DNA of 64,000 nucleotides from CAZHJK01 sp964533275 (lineage in GTDB: Bacteria > Bacillota > Clostridia > Eubacteriales > Garciellaceae): assembly GCA_964533275.1 (NCBI GenBank), contig CAZHJK010000005.1:1-64000 (forward strand), read 5' to 3'. The position numbers and the translations under genes are program-made. A model generated the notes under the pieces. That model searched no databases. It was given only the letters and a program-made list of their open reading frames with translations, and had not been told where the DNA came from. Below, piece by piece: positions 53,798-63,029 of the stretch. Position 1 is the stretch's first letter. The number at the start of each line of letters is the position of its first letter.

Positions 53798-56700
53798 TTG
53801 GCATTATCTTACAGATGTTACCATTGATATAAAGGGAAATTGTCTAATAACTGGAGATAATGGTACAGGAAAGTCAACTGCATTAGATGCTATTCAATAT
53901 GTCCTCACTGGTGGTAGGGCGAAGTTTAATAGTGCTGCCCATGAAAAAACCAAAAGAGATTTACTGGGATATGTAAGATGTAAAACCGGTAGAGACACTA
54001 ATAAATATGAGAGACAGGGAGATGTAACTTCCCATGTTGCCTTAGAGTTTTATGAGGAGGGAAAGAAAAGAAGCTTTATACTTGGTGCGGTTATTGATTC
54101 TTCAAGTGATTTAAGCAACCCCAAAACTTTATTTTATAGAATAGAAAATCAAAGGATAGTGGACCAGCTTTTTATTACCAATGATATCCCAAAAAATATT
54201 AATCAGTTTAAGATATCTTCTAAGTCCTTTAAGGCTAAAATACTAACTACCCAGACAGCTGCAAGGGATGATTTTAATAATAGATTGGGATCTTTAGGCT
54301 ATAGATTCTTTGATTTGCTTACAAAGGCTTTGTCCTTTAAACCTATTGATAATGTTAAAGACTTTGTGTATTCATATATATTAGATGAAAAGGAAGTAAA
54401 TATTGATTATTTAAAGGAAAATGTTAGAACTTACATGGAATTTGAAAAGGTATTAAAGGGTATTAAGTTAAAGCTTGGTAGATTAGAGGAAATACAAAGT
54501 GAATATGATGAGTTACATAGGATTGAGGAAAATATTAAAATTCATGATTTTATTATATTAAAGTCTCAAAAAGATATGGAAGAAATTAAACTTATAGAAA
54601 AGAATTTATCCTATCAAAAGAAACATGGTTCTTTGGCTAAGGAAAAAGAGAAAGAACTAGAAATAAATGATTCGATTGAAAGATTAAGAAAAAGGCAAAG
54701 TGATATACGACAAAGTCTTTTAACAAATGATACTTATATTTTAATTAATAACTTAGAGAATGAAATAGATTTATTAAAAAAGAAAAAGGCTGAACTAAAA
54801 ATTGAAGATAAAAGGTTTGATAAAGAGCTGGGAGCTCAACTAGAAAAAATAAAAGAGCTATACGATTTAGAAATTAAATTGGAAGGTATTAAAGATTTTG
54901 TTCGATTTAGTAATGAGTTGACAAATGAGGAAGGGAAGAATAAGTTTTATAATAATGCCTTTACCCTTGAAGAAAGTTTTAATTCTGAGACTAGAAAATT
55001 TAATGAAGAGCTATTCGAATTAAAATCTAATAAAAAGAAAATAGAAGAAAAATTATCTAAAATTGAAGAGGAAATTCATATTTTAGAGAGTAAAAGACTT
55101 GTCTATGATAAGAAAATAACTGATTTACAGAATGTTATAGCTAAGGAGTTAGGGAAATTAGAAGGCAGGAATATAGAACCTAAAATAATCTGTGAATTAT
55201 TAGAGATATCTGATGGAAGGTGGCAGGATGCTATTGAAGGATATCTTAATACACAGAGATTTAACCTTATTATTGAGCCTCAATATTTTGATGAGTCTTT
55301 AAGAGCATATGAACGCTTTAAAAGTTCAAATAATATTTATGGTGTTGGTCTTATTAATACTCAAAAGCTTGAAAAATATAAAGAGTGTGATGAGAAGAGT
55401 TTAGCTGCTGTAGTAACCTCTAAAAATAAGTTTGCGAAATATTATATAAATATGATTATGGGTAAAGTTATTAGATGTGAATCTGTTGACGATTTAAAGA
55501 AGCATTCTAGATCTATTACTCCTACTTGTATGGTATATCAAAACAATACCGCTAGACAAATTAATCCTAAGATCTATGAAAAGCCATATATCGGTTCAGA
55601 AGCATATAAAAGGCAACTAAAATTAAAGCTAGAGGAAAAAGAGAATTTAAAAAAAGAGCAATCAGAAATTAATAATAAAATAAATCACCTAGAAGATGTC
55701 ATTAATTTGTTATCAAAACCTAGATTTGAATACTTAAGAGAAAATTGTGATATAAAGATTAAGCTGATGAAAAAAGAAGATGAAATTTTATTAAAGAAAG
55801 AGCAGCTTAATCAAATCGATAAGAGTACAATATTAGAATTGGATTTTCAGTTAAAAAAGATATCAAAGGATATTAAAGAAAGTGATTTAGAATTAAAAAA
55901 CATTAGAGATTATATTACCAGACTAAAGGTTGAAATAGAAAATTTAGAAGAGGAAACTAAATATATTAAGTCAACGATAGATAGTGTTTCAGTAGATATT
56001 AATAATTATGAGATGAATAATGCTGAGGTGTTAAGCAAAGCAAATGAACGATATGAGGCTACCATAAAACAAAAAACTCCATATGAGATTTATTATAATT
56101 ATAGTAGATCTAGACAAGGGTTTGATACTAGACTATCTAATAAAGAAAATGATTTAAAGCATTTACAAAGAGACTACAATAATGAGTTTCATTTTGGTGG
56201 ATCTGAAGGTAAATTAGGTATAGAAGATTTCTTAAAAGAGTACAAGAATCTAAAGGAAAGCAAAGTCATAGAATATGAAGAAAAAATATATAATGCAAGA
56301 CAAAAGGCAGAAGAAGAATTTAAGGAACATTTTCTAGCTAAGCTACAGGAAAATATCGTTTCTGCCCAAAATGAATTTAAGAAATTGAATGAAGCCTTAA
56401 GGGGTATTAGCTTTGGAGAAGATGAATACAAGTTCCAATATACCTCCAGCAAGGTATATGATAAATTCTATAAAATGATAATGGATGAGAATAACCTAGT
56501 GGGCAATAATCTATTGACGGGTATGTATCGTCAAAAGCATAAGGAAGCTATGGATGAATTATTTGATCGAATTACAGTTGATAATGATGAATCTAGGAAG
56601 GCCCTTGAAAAATTTACGGATTATAGAACCTTTATGGACTATGATATAAGAATTTATCACAGCGATGGAAGCACCTCAAGCTTTTCAAAGGTATGCCGTG

Positions 56701-57011
56701 AAAAAAGTGGTGGCGAAACTCAAACTCCATACTATGTGGCCATAGCAGCATCCTTTATACAATTATACGATAGTGGATTACATGAGGATAAGTTAGGCAT
56801 TATCCTGTTGGATGAAGCCTTTAATAACATGGATGAAAATCGTATAGAAAGCATGATGGAATTTTTAAATAAATTAGACCTACAATTAATAATAGCAGCA
56901 CCACCACAGAAGATTGAAAGTATTGGACCTCATATGGATACTACACTGGTAGTCTCAAAGGAAGATAATTTTAGTTGGGTGGAGGCATTTAGTATACATG
57001 AAGAATTATAA
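53760..57011 (+). CDS. jetC: JetC: Wadjet SMC-like ATPase
   Basis: 1083 residues with SMC/MukB layout. N-terminal Walker A GDNGTGKSTALDAIQYVLTG, long coiled coils (about residues 260-470 and 640-860) on both sides of a hinge-like central domain (ISDGRWQDAIEGYLNTQRFN), then C-terminal ABC signature KVCREKSGGETQTPYYV and Walker B LGIILLDEAFNNMDENRI. This is the motor of the Wadjet complex, which extrudes and cleaves small circular DNA, so the system restricts plasmids. The start overlaps jetB; an ATG at 53766 is an alternative. JetD starts 14 bases before its stop. Confidence 0.94.
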   Translation: MTMKKLMKMKLINWHYLTDVTIDIKGNCLITGDNGTGKSTALDAIQYVLTGGRAKFNSAAHEKTKRDLLGYVRCKTGRDTNKYERQGDVTSHVALEFYEEGKKRSFILGAVIDSSSDLSNPKTLFYRIENQRIVDQLFITNDIPKNINQFKISSKSFKAKILTTQTAARDDFNNRLGSLGYRFFDLLTKALSFKPIDNVKDFVYSYILDEKEVNIDYLKENVRTYMEFEKVLKGIKLKLGRLEEIQSEYDELHRIEENIKIHDFIILKSQKDMEEIKLIEKNLSYQKKHGSLAKEKEKELEINDSIERLRKRQSDIRQSLLTNDTYILINNLENEIDLLKKKKAELKIEDKRFDKELGAQLEKIKELYDLEIKLEGIKDFVRFSNELTNEEGKNKFYNNAFTLEESFNSETRKFNEELFELKSNKKKIEEKLSKIEEEIHILESKRLVYDKKITDLQNVIAKELGKLEGRNIEPKIICELLEISDGRWQDAIEGYLNTQRFNLIIEPQYFDESLRAYERFKSSNNIYGVGLINTQKLEKYKECDEKSLAAVVTSKNKFAKYYINMIMGKVIRCESVDDLKKHSRSITPTCMVYQNNTARQINPKIYEKPYIGSEAYKRQLKLKLEEKENLKKEQSEINNKINHLEDVINLLSKPRFEYLRENCDIKIKLMKKEDEILLKKEQLNQIDKSTILELDFQLKKISKDIKESDLELKNIRDYITRLKVEIENLEEETKYIKSTIDSVSVDINNYEMNNAEVLSKANERYEATIKQKTPYEIYYNYSRSRQGFDTRLSNKENDLKHLQRDYNNEFHFGGSEGKLGIEDFLKEYKNLKESKVIEYEEKIYNARQKAEEEFKEHFLAKLQENIVSAQNEFKKLNEALRGISFGEDEYKFQYTSSKVYDKFYKMIMDENNLVGNNLLTGMYRQKHKEAMDELFDRITVDNDESRKALEKFTDYRTFMDYDIRIYHSDGSTSSFSKVCREKSGGETQTPYYVAIAASFIQLYDSGLHEDKLGIILLDEAFNNMDENRIESMMEFLNKLDLQLIIAAPPQKIESIGPHMDTTLVVSKEDNFSWVEAFSIHEEL

Positions 57012-58203
57012 GAAAATAATACTTAATAGTTTATTAGATAAATATGAGAAAAGTTCACTTTATAGAGAAGATAATAGGGTGAATGTAAATATAGCCTTTA
57101 AATTCAATAGAAAAACCATAGCAGATTATTATAATGAAAAGGATTATATACTTAAACAGGAGATCAATGAGCTTTCAATGAATTTAGAGGAAAAAGGATT
57201 TGTTATAATTCACTGGAAGAAATTTCAGGAAGGAAATATCATAGATAAACTTCAGCTAAATATAGATAAACTTAATGAGATATACTCATTTCTTAATCGA
57301 AGCCCTAAAAATGAGCTGGAGGAGAACGCCAGAAATATAATATCAAAGTATAGTAAAAGAGATGACTGGTTAGGAAAATTTGCACTAGATATGTTTAGTC
57401 GATTGAACCAAAAGAAAAGTATAAAAAAATATCTGGATATAGAAAAGATTAAAGTTATAAAGGACATTTTATACGCCATAGAAAAAATGCTCAAACAGCA
57501 GGAGGAAATTCCTAAGAGGGTTTTTAGTATAGGATTGTTTTCAGATTCTAAGCGTTTTGAAAGTCTAGAATCTAAAATTATAAGAATTATGAAGGATTAT
57601 GGAGAGTATGAGGACGATATTGATGTATTGGCTGAGGAAAATATCGTAAATAATCCAGGTTATGTTTATCTAAAGGGATCCGGCACCTTTAAATGTAATT
57701 TTGAAGTTATAGATCTCGAAAAGATCAAGGATGCTATAGGATTAAGCACAAATATAATAAAATCCCTAGAAATAGAGTCGCTGAACATAAAAAGGGTGCT
57801 AACTATTGAAAATCTAACTACCTTCCATTGTTATATTCCTATAGATGAATTAGTAATATATTTGGGTGGTTATCATAATGCAATCAGACGAAGGATTTTA
57901 AATAAGATCTATGAATATGACAAAGACATGCAATTCTATCATTGGGGGGACATAGACCTAGGGGGACTTAGGATATTAAATCATCTAAGAAATAAAACAA
58001 AGATTCAATTTAAACCCTATAGAATGGATAAGGGCACTATAGAGACTTACCAGCACCATACTAAGCCTATTCAGAGCGATGCCTATATAAGGAAGCTAAA
58101 GGATCTATTAGTACAGGAAGAATACAGGGAATTTTATGAAGTTATAAATTATATGATAAAGCATCAGGTAACCCTAGAGCAAGAGGCGCTGGATATTAAA
58201 TAA
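56998..58203 (+). CDS. jetD: JetD: Wadjet Toprim-type nuclease
   Basis: 401 residues (DUF3322/DUF2220 type). The C-terminal Toprim domain shows the invariant Glu in VLTIENLTTFH and the DxD pair in FYHWGDIDLGGLRILNHL, as in topoisomerase-VI-like cores. JetD is the nuclease that cuts circular DNA captured by JetABC. The N-terminal half (DUF3322) has the winged-helix-rich region ENLTT-preceding segments and KKYLDIEKIKVIKDILYAIE. Overlap with jetC and order A-B-C-D mark a complete, apparently functional operon. No terminator was seen after it. Confidence 0.92.
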   Translation: MKNYKKIILNSLLDKYEKSSLYREDNRVNVNIAFKFNRKTIADYYNEKDYILKQEINELSMNLEEKGFVIIHWKKFQEGNIIDKLQLNIDKLNEIYSFLNRSPKNELEENARNIISKYSKRDDWLGKFALDMFSRLNQKKSIKKYLDIEKIKVIKDILYAIEKMLKQQEEIPKRVFSIGLFSDSKRFESLESKIIRIMKDYGEYEDDIDVLAEENIVNNPGYVYLKGSGTFKCNFEVIDLEKIKDAIGLSTNIIKSLEIESLNIKRVLTIENLTTFHCYIPIDELVIYLGGYHNAIRRRILNKIYEYDKDMQFYHWGDIDLGGLRILNHLRNKTKIQFKPYRMDKGTIETYQHHTKPIQSDAYIRKLKDLLVQEEYREFYEVINYMIKHQVTLEQEALDIK

Positions 58204-58279
58204 ATGATTATGATTTTGAATATCACTAAAAGTCATAAAAGTTAATGCTCAAAAAAATAAATTAATTGGTTTGAAAATT

Positions 58280-58307
58280 TTGAAAAGGGAATAATATATA
58301 GTATAAT
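58280..58307 (+). promoter_or_regulatory. Predicted promoter of the Fic gene
   Basis: TTGAAA (58280-58285) and TATAAT (58302-58307), with a 16-base spacer. Confidence 0.6.
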
Positions 58308-58308
58308 T

Positions 58309-58334
58309 GATACATATTGATACTAATATGTATC
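58309..58334. promoter_or_regulatory. Palindromic operator at the Fic promoter
   Basis: GATACATATT and its exact reverse complement AATATGTATC are separated by six bases, starting 2 bases after the -10 box and just upstream of the ribosome site. Confidence 0.7.
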
Positions 58335-58353
58335 ATAAAAGGGAGTGGATATA

Positions 58354-59526
58354 TTGAAACTAGAAACCTTTACCCAGATGTATAGGGACAGATATTCTTT
58401 TAATTATACTAAATTAAAATATAAATTCGGCGTTGAAAATACTATGGAGTATATCAAAACATTGAAAGAAAGCTTTTATAAAGAAATTAATCTTTTAGAT
58501 TTTAATGGAAGATATATCGTATATCTTCCTGAAAAGGTTCCTATGAAAATGCAAAATATTAAGGCGCTGATGAAATCATATGAAGGGAAGCCCTATGGGA
58601 TTCAAGCTATGGAGGAGGAGATTATGGCTACGCTTTCCATCGAGCAAATAGATACCACAAGGGAGAGCGTAAGAAATATCTTATATGGTAGTGCCCCTAA
58701 ATCAGAAGAAGAGAACAAGGCCTTTGCTATAAAGAGGGGGCTTGATTTTATAGCGGATCCTGCAAATAAGATCACAGAGGAAAATTTATATCAGCTTTAT
58801 ACTCTTTCCATAGGAGAATTTCTTGAGGAAGAAAGCAAATTAATACCATGGAAGAAGTATCGTGATGATGCGGTTTATGTAGTTGGGCGGGATATTACTC
58901 ATCAAGGGTTAAATTATAAATTGATACCAGATTATATAAAAAATATGATTTACTTTATTAAACAAGAAGACGATATAGATGAGATTATAAAGTCTAGTAT
59001 TATTCATTATTATCTAGCCTATATACATCCGTACTTTGATGGTAATGGTCGTATGGCTAGACTTCTGCAACTATGGTATTTGGTTCAAAAGGGTTATACG
59101 GCTTCCTTATTTATTCCCTTATCTTTCTATATTAATAAAAGTAAAGGTTTATACTACAAGTCATTTAATATGATTATGGATAACTATAAACTTTCTAATA
59201 TTCTAGATATAACACCCTTTATTGAGTATTACATTAAAAATGTGTTGGAGAAATTAGAGATTAAGCAGGAAGATACAAAGATTTTAGATCAATTTCAAGC
59301 ACTGTTATCCAATGGAGAAATTACTGAAAAGGAAAAAGCATTATTTTATTTTGTTCTATCTGCCTATGGAGAACAAGCCTTTTCTACTAAGCAGCTAGAG
59401 AAGGATTATAAGGATGTAGCCTATGCCACGGTTCGCACATTTGTGAGAAAAATGGAGGACAAGGGATTATTTACATCACAAAGATATAGTAATCGAATAA
59501 AATATAAAGTGAAAGTTTCAGACTAA
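58354..59526 (+). CDS. Fic-domain protein with C-terminal winged helix
   Basis: 390 residues. The Fic core has IHPYFDGNGRMARLLQLWYL, an intact HPFx(D/E)GN(G/K)R motif, so nucleotide (usually AMP) transfer to a target protein is likely. N-terminal to it is a helix-rich segment with LMKSYEGKPYGIQAMEEEIM. Near residue 100 is SIEQIDTTRESVRNIL, which recalls the inhibitory (S/T)xxxE(G/N) helix only loosely (TTRESVRN). The C-terminal 90 residues read as a winged helix (AFSTKQLEKDYKDVAYATVR), which could bind the palindrome at its own promoter. The start is a TTG with AGGGAG upstream; a GTG three codons earlier overlaps that site. Confidence 0.85.
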   Translation: MKLETFTQMYRDRYSFNYTKLKYKFGVENTMEYIKTLKESFYKEINLLDFNGRYIVYLPEKVPMKMQNIKALMKSYEGKPYGIQAMEEEIMATLSIEQIDTTRESVRNILYGSAPKSEEENKAFAIKRGLDFIADPANKITEENLYQLYTLSIGEFLEEESKLIPWKKYRDDAVYVVGRDITHQGLNYKLIPDYIKNMIYFIKQEDDIDEIIKSSIIHYYLAYIHPYFDGNGRMARLLQLWYLVQKGYTASLFIPLSFYINKSKGLYYKSFNMIMDNYKLSNILDITPFIEYYIKNVLEKLEIKQEDTKILDQFQALLSNGEITEKEKALFYFVLSAYGEQAFSTKQLEKDYKDVAYATVRTFVRKMEDKGLFTSQRYSNRIKYKVKVSD

Positions 59527-59545
59527 AGGATCATTAATTAAATAA

Positions 59546-59583
59546 CCCTAGGAAAATAATTGAAAAATCATAGGCTCCTAGGG
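59546..59583. terminator. Inverted repeat between convergent genes (possible terminator)
   Basis: CCCTAGGA pairs exactly with TCCTAGGG across a 22-base loop. No T run follows on the plus strand and only a weak one on the minus strand. Confidence 0.4.
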
Positions 59584-59620
59584 ATGAACAAATAATACAT
59601 TTGGGCAGTTTCATTTATAA

Positions 59621-60499
59621 TTATTTACATTGTTTTTTAATAACAGGATTAACTAATTTTTGGAAACCATCAATTTGACATTCTATAATATCCCCATTAT
59701 TAATTTGAACTGCTCTAGGGGTTCCAGTAGAAATTATATCCCCAGGCATCATTTTCATCACTTTAGTATGAAATGAAACCAAATAATCCGGTAAAAAGGT
59801 CATATTTGATACAAGGTTTTGTGCATGGATTTTACCATTTATTACAGTGGCAACTTTTAATTTTAATATATCCTTTACTTCATCAGGTGTAACCAGCTGT
59901 GGTCCAAAACTAAAGAATGTATCAAAGCTTTTTGCTCGTGTTAAATATCTAGGGTTTTTTCTTAAGATATCTTCTGCTGTCATATCTATAGCAGTAGTAA
60001 AACCAGCTACTACATCTAACCAATTTTCTCTTTCAACATCCTTACACTCTTTTCCAAATATTATAGCTAATTCAGATTCACCCGTAGTTTTGTTTGACTG
60101 ATGTGGAATTTGAATATTATCATTTGGCCCAATAATAGTAGTGGAGGGCTTAAAAAAACTAGCAGGTTCTGTATTAGGAGCTTTTTCATCTAAGTCTGCT
60201 GCATGATCAACATAATTAAGTCCTATCCCTAATATTTTTTCTGGTTTACGATATAAAGGACCGAATTCTGCCTTTTCTAATGGTATTGTATGGGATTCTA
60301 AATTATCTATTTTTTCTTTGCCACCATTACTATACCACTTATTTAATGTTTCAATCTCTCCTTCCTGTATCAGTTGTAATAGATTTGTTTTCCATTTCAT
60401 ATTAAACTTTTTATTAATAGTACTAATAGTTATAACACCATTTTTTGTTACAACTGCTCCTGTTTCTAAACCATAAACATTAATCGTACATAATCTCAA
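59621..60499 (-). CDS. Fumarylacetoacetate hydrolase (FAH) family protein
   Basis: About 292 residues. Conserved FAH signals: EKILGIGLNYVDHAADLDE, TGESELAIIFGKECKDV (metal-binding Glu), GFTTAIDMTAEDILRKNPR, FDTFFSFGPQLV and GDIISTGTPRAVQ. Members hydrolyse or isomerise acylpyruvate-like compounds and 2-oxo-hept-3-ene-dioates in catabolic routes; the substrate is not predictable. The N-terminal 60 residues match the usual short cap. The start is set at the TTG at 60499, with GGGAGGGG five bases upstream; an earlier TTG would contain this site. A monocistronic gene, convergent with the Fic gene. Confidence 0.9.
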   Translation of the reverse strand: MRLCTINVYGLETGAVVTKNGVITISTINKKFNMKWKTNLLQLIQEGEIETLNKWYSNGGKEKIDNLESHTIPLEKAEFGPLYRKPEKILGIGLNYVDHAADLDEKAPNTEPASFFKPSTTIIGPNDNIQIPHQSNKTTGESELAIIFGKECKDVERENWLDVVAGFTTAIDMTAEDILRKNPRYLTRAKSFDTFFSFGPQLVTPDEVKDILKLKVATVINGKIHAQNLVSNMTFLPDYLVSFHTKVMKMMPGDIISTGTPRAVQINNGDIIECQIDGFQKLVNPVIKKQCK

Positions 60500-60699
60500 A
60501 TCGTCCCCTCCCAATATAATATTTTAAAATTATGATATATATATTTTTCGACATAAATTTATATTCTTAAATTCTTTTTGTATTTTATAATAGGTCTTTT
60601 TATTTATTAATAACATAATAACATATTTTATGGTATAGATTTTTCTTAAGGAAGGGTATATAATATTATCTTAATGATAAGATTTATGAGGTGAAAGAA

Positions 60700-62085
60700 T
60701 TGACACAATCAAAAGAGAATAAGATGGGTATCATGCCCATTAAAAGACTATTAATTCATATGTCCTTACCAATGATGATATCAATGCTAGTCCAAGCCCT
60801 ATATAATGTTGTGGATAGCATCTTTGTGGCTCGAATAAATGAAAGTGCATTGACTGCTGTTTCCCTTGCCTTTCCAGTGCAAAATCTGATGATTGCCATT
60901 GGGGTAGGTACTGGTGTGGGAATGAATGCTCTTTTATCAAGAACCCTTGGGGAAGGGAACTTTAAAGAATCAAACCGCGCAGCCAATAATGGGATATTTT
61001 TAGGGCTTATCAGCTATGGTCTATTCCTGGTATTTGGACTTCTGTTTTCTAGATCTTACTTTGCAATGCAAACAAATGATCCTATAATCATTCAATATGG
61101 GACCTCCTATCTATCCATTATATGTATAGCGTCCATTGGATTATTCAACCAGATCATCTTTGAACGATTATTGCAGTCAACAGGAAAAAGTTTTTACAGT
61201 ATGATAACCCAAGGAACTGGTGCCATCATAAATATTATTCTTGATCCTATTTTGATATTTGGTTATTTTGGAATGCCTGAGATGGGAGTTACTGGGGCAG
61301 CGATAGCTACAATATCAGGGCAAATATTTGCCGCTATTCTTGGATTAATTATAAATATAAGGATTAATAAGGAAATTTCAATAAAGATAAAGGGGTTCCG
61401 TCCGAATCTAGGAACCATTAGGAATATATATAAGGTGGGGATTCCTTCAATGTTGATGATTTCCTTAACATCGGTTACTACCTATGGGGTCAATCACATT
61501 CTTATGAAGATCTCTACCACAGCTACCGCTGTGCTAGGGGTATATCATAAATTACAGAGCTTTGTTTTTATGCCGATCTTTGGTCTTAATAACGGTATGG
61601 TTCCAATTATCGCTTATAACTATGGGGCGAGGAAGAAGGATCGTGTTATAAAAGCTATGCAGTTAAGCATTACCTACGCCGTTGTTTTTATGCTGTTTGG
61701 GTTCATCATTATTCAAATGTTCCCAGGGCAACTATTATCCCTATTTAATGCATCTGAAGATATGTTAAGCATCGGTATTCCCGCACTACGAATCATTAGC
61801 CTTAGTTATACCCTAGCGGGTTTTGGCATTGTATGTGATTCAATCTACCAGGCCTTTGGTAATGGAATGTTAAGTCTTATTGTTGGGATTGCAAGACAAT
61901 TAGCGGTACTACTGCCTGCTGCCTATGTATTATCCCTATTTGGAAATGTTCATTTAATATGGTGGGCTTATTTTATTGCTGAAATAGTATCTGCTATATT
62001 CAGTATTATCTTTCTGAAATATATCTATCGACAAAAGGTGGTCCCAATCGAGGTGAAAGAGAAAAGAGTACCTATTACAGTATAA
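60700..62085 (+). CDS. MATE-family multidrug efflux transporter
   Basis: 461 residues with twelve membrane spans and a two-fold layout. Motifs typical of the NorM/MepA branch are visible: RLLIHMSLPMMISMLVQALY, NVVDSIFVARINESALTAVS, AIGVGTGVGMNALLSRTLGE, ILDPILIFGYFGMPEMGVTG, FGLNNGMVPIIAYNYGARKK. Such proteins export drugs or metabolites with Na+ or H+. The start is a TTG at 60700 behind GAGGTG. The GTG at 60691 is part of that site. No regulator is adjacent. A hairpin terminator follows. Confidence 0.93.
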   Translation: MTQSKENKMGIMPIKRLLIHMSLPMMISMLVQALYNVVDSIFVARINESALTAVSLAFPVQNLMIAIGVGTGVGMNALLSRTLGEGNFKESNRAANNGIFLGLISYGLFLVFGLLFSRSYFAMQTNDPIIIQYGTSYLSIICIASIGLFNQIIFERLLQSTGKSFYSMITQGTGAIINIILDPILIFGYFGMPEMGVTGAAIATISGQIFAAILGLIINIRINKEISIKIKGFRPNLGTIRNIYKVGIPSMLMISLTSVTTYGVNHILMKISTTATAVLGVYHKLQSFVFMPIFGLNNGMVPIIAYNYGARKKDRVIKAMQLSITYAVVFMLFGFIIIQMFPGQLLSLFNASEDMLSIGIPALRIISLSYTLAGFGIVCDSIYQAFGNGMLSLIVGIARQLAVLLPAAYVLSLFGNVHLIWWAYFIAEIVSAIFSIIFLKYIYRQKVVPIEVKEKRVPITV

Positions 62086-62141
62086 TTGGAAAAAGTCCTA
62101 TCTAACGAAGTTATGGCTTGCAGGTTTATTATTGAATATAG

Positions 62142-62170
62142 AAGGGCTCCTAAATGGGAGCCCTTGTATT
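62142..62170 (+). terminator. Terminator after the MATE gene
   Basis: AAGGGCTCC pairs with GGAGCCCTT, followed by a short T-rich stretch (GTATTGATTATT). It could also end the convergent TrkA-N operon. Confidence 0.75.
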
Positions 62171-62191
62171 GATTATTCTGAGAGTAATCTA

Positions 62192-62572
62192 CTAACTGAA
62201 TAGACTTGTTATTGCATCAGCACTACAAATTATATGATCTATTCCCATTTTTTTAAAATACTCTTTATTGTTAGGATTATTAATGTAAGCGATTGTCCTA
62301 ATACCTGAATATAATTTTGCTAGTTGACAGATTATAAAATTATTTTCATCCTTATTGGTTACAGCTACAATGGTTTCTACTTGTCCAATGCCAGCATCCT
62401 TTAATATCTCTAGATCTGTTCCATCACCCCAGATTACGAGATCATTGCTTATGTCTGCAATTGTATTACAGACATTTTTATTAAGATCAACCAATGTAAC
62501 TTTATGTTTATTTCCCAAGGTCTTGATAAGATTACTGCCAATTTTACCTCCACCTACAATAATTGTTCTCAT
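62192..62572 (-). CDS. Single-domain TrkA-N (RCK_N) protein
   Basis: 126 residues forming only a Rossmann RCK_N domain: MRTIIVGGGKIGSNLIKTLG (intact GxGxxG), VDLNKNVCNTIA, VIWGDGTDLEILKDAGI, TIVAVTNKDENNFIICQLAK. There is no RCK_C domain. It would bind NAD(H) or ATP/ADP and could form mixed gating rings with the full subunit at 63030. The ATG at 62572 follows GGAGG. It is the last gene of the Ktr-type operon on the minus strand. Confidence 0.88.
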   Translation of the reverse strand: MRTIIVGGGKIGSNLIKTLGNKHKVTLVDLNKNVCNTIADISNDLVIWGDGTDLEILKDAGIGQVETIVAVTNKDENNFIICQLAKLYSGIRTIAYINNPNNKEYFKKMGIDHIICSADAITSLFS

Positions 62573-62611
62573 ATCATCCTCCGTCAAATAGAATATAAAT
62601 TATAAATAATT

Positions 62612-63013
62612 TTATTTTTTAAATAAGATATTTTTTGATTCTTGAATCTCTTCATCTTCCATATTTATATAAGCAATGTTTAGCTTATCATATATCTTTC
62701 CTTTAGACGGATTATTTAGTCTTGAGATAATCCTTGGTAAATTAAATAATTTTTTTGCGATTATAGATATAGATAAATTTAGATTATCATCCGTTGTATA
62801 TGCAAAAAGAGCATCTGCATTTTCTATTCCAGCTTTAAATAATTGTTCACAATCAAGATCCTTTGTTTGATTATATTGTATATTCAAAGGATTTTTTGCT
62901 TCTTGAATGCTTGTGTTTTCATAATTAAGTATGCATATTTTATGTCCTTCCTTTGATAGTTCCTTTGCTAATTTATAGGATATTCTATCATTTACTATCA
63001 CAATAATATACAT
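62612..63013 (-). CDS. Single-domain TrkA-N-like protein with degenerate nucleotide loop
   Basis: 133 residues with the RCK_N fold outline (VDRISYKLAKELSKEGHKIC-like start, ILNYENTSIQEA, QLFKAGIENADALFAYTTDD, NLNLSISIIAKKLFNLPRII). The glycine loop GxGxxG is replaced by VNDRISYKLA, so nucleotide binding in the normal way is unlikely. The downstream ADALFAYTTDDNLNLS block is kept. It lies between the full subunit and another single-domain copy, 16 bases from the former, so it is cotranscribed. AAAGGGG precedes the ATG. Confidence 0.78.
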   Translation of the reverse strand: MYIIVIVNDRISYKLAKELSKEGHKICILNYENTSIQEAKNPLNIQYNQTKDLDCEQLFKAGIENADALFAYTTDDNLNLSISIIAKKLFNLPRIISRLNNPSKGKIYDKLNIAYINMEDEEIQESKNILFKK

Positions 63014-63029
63014 AGATTAAAATCCCCTT

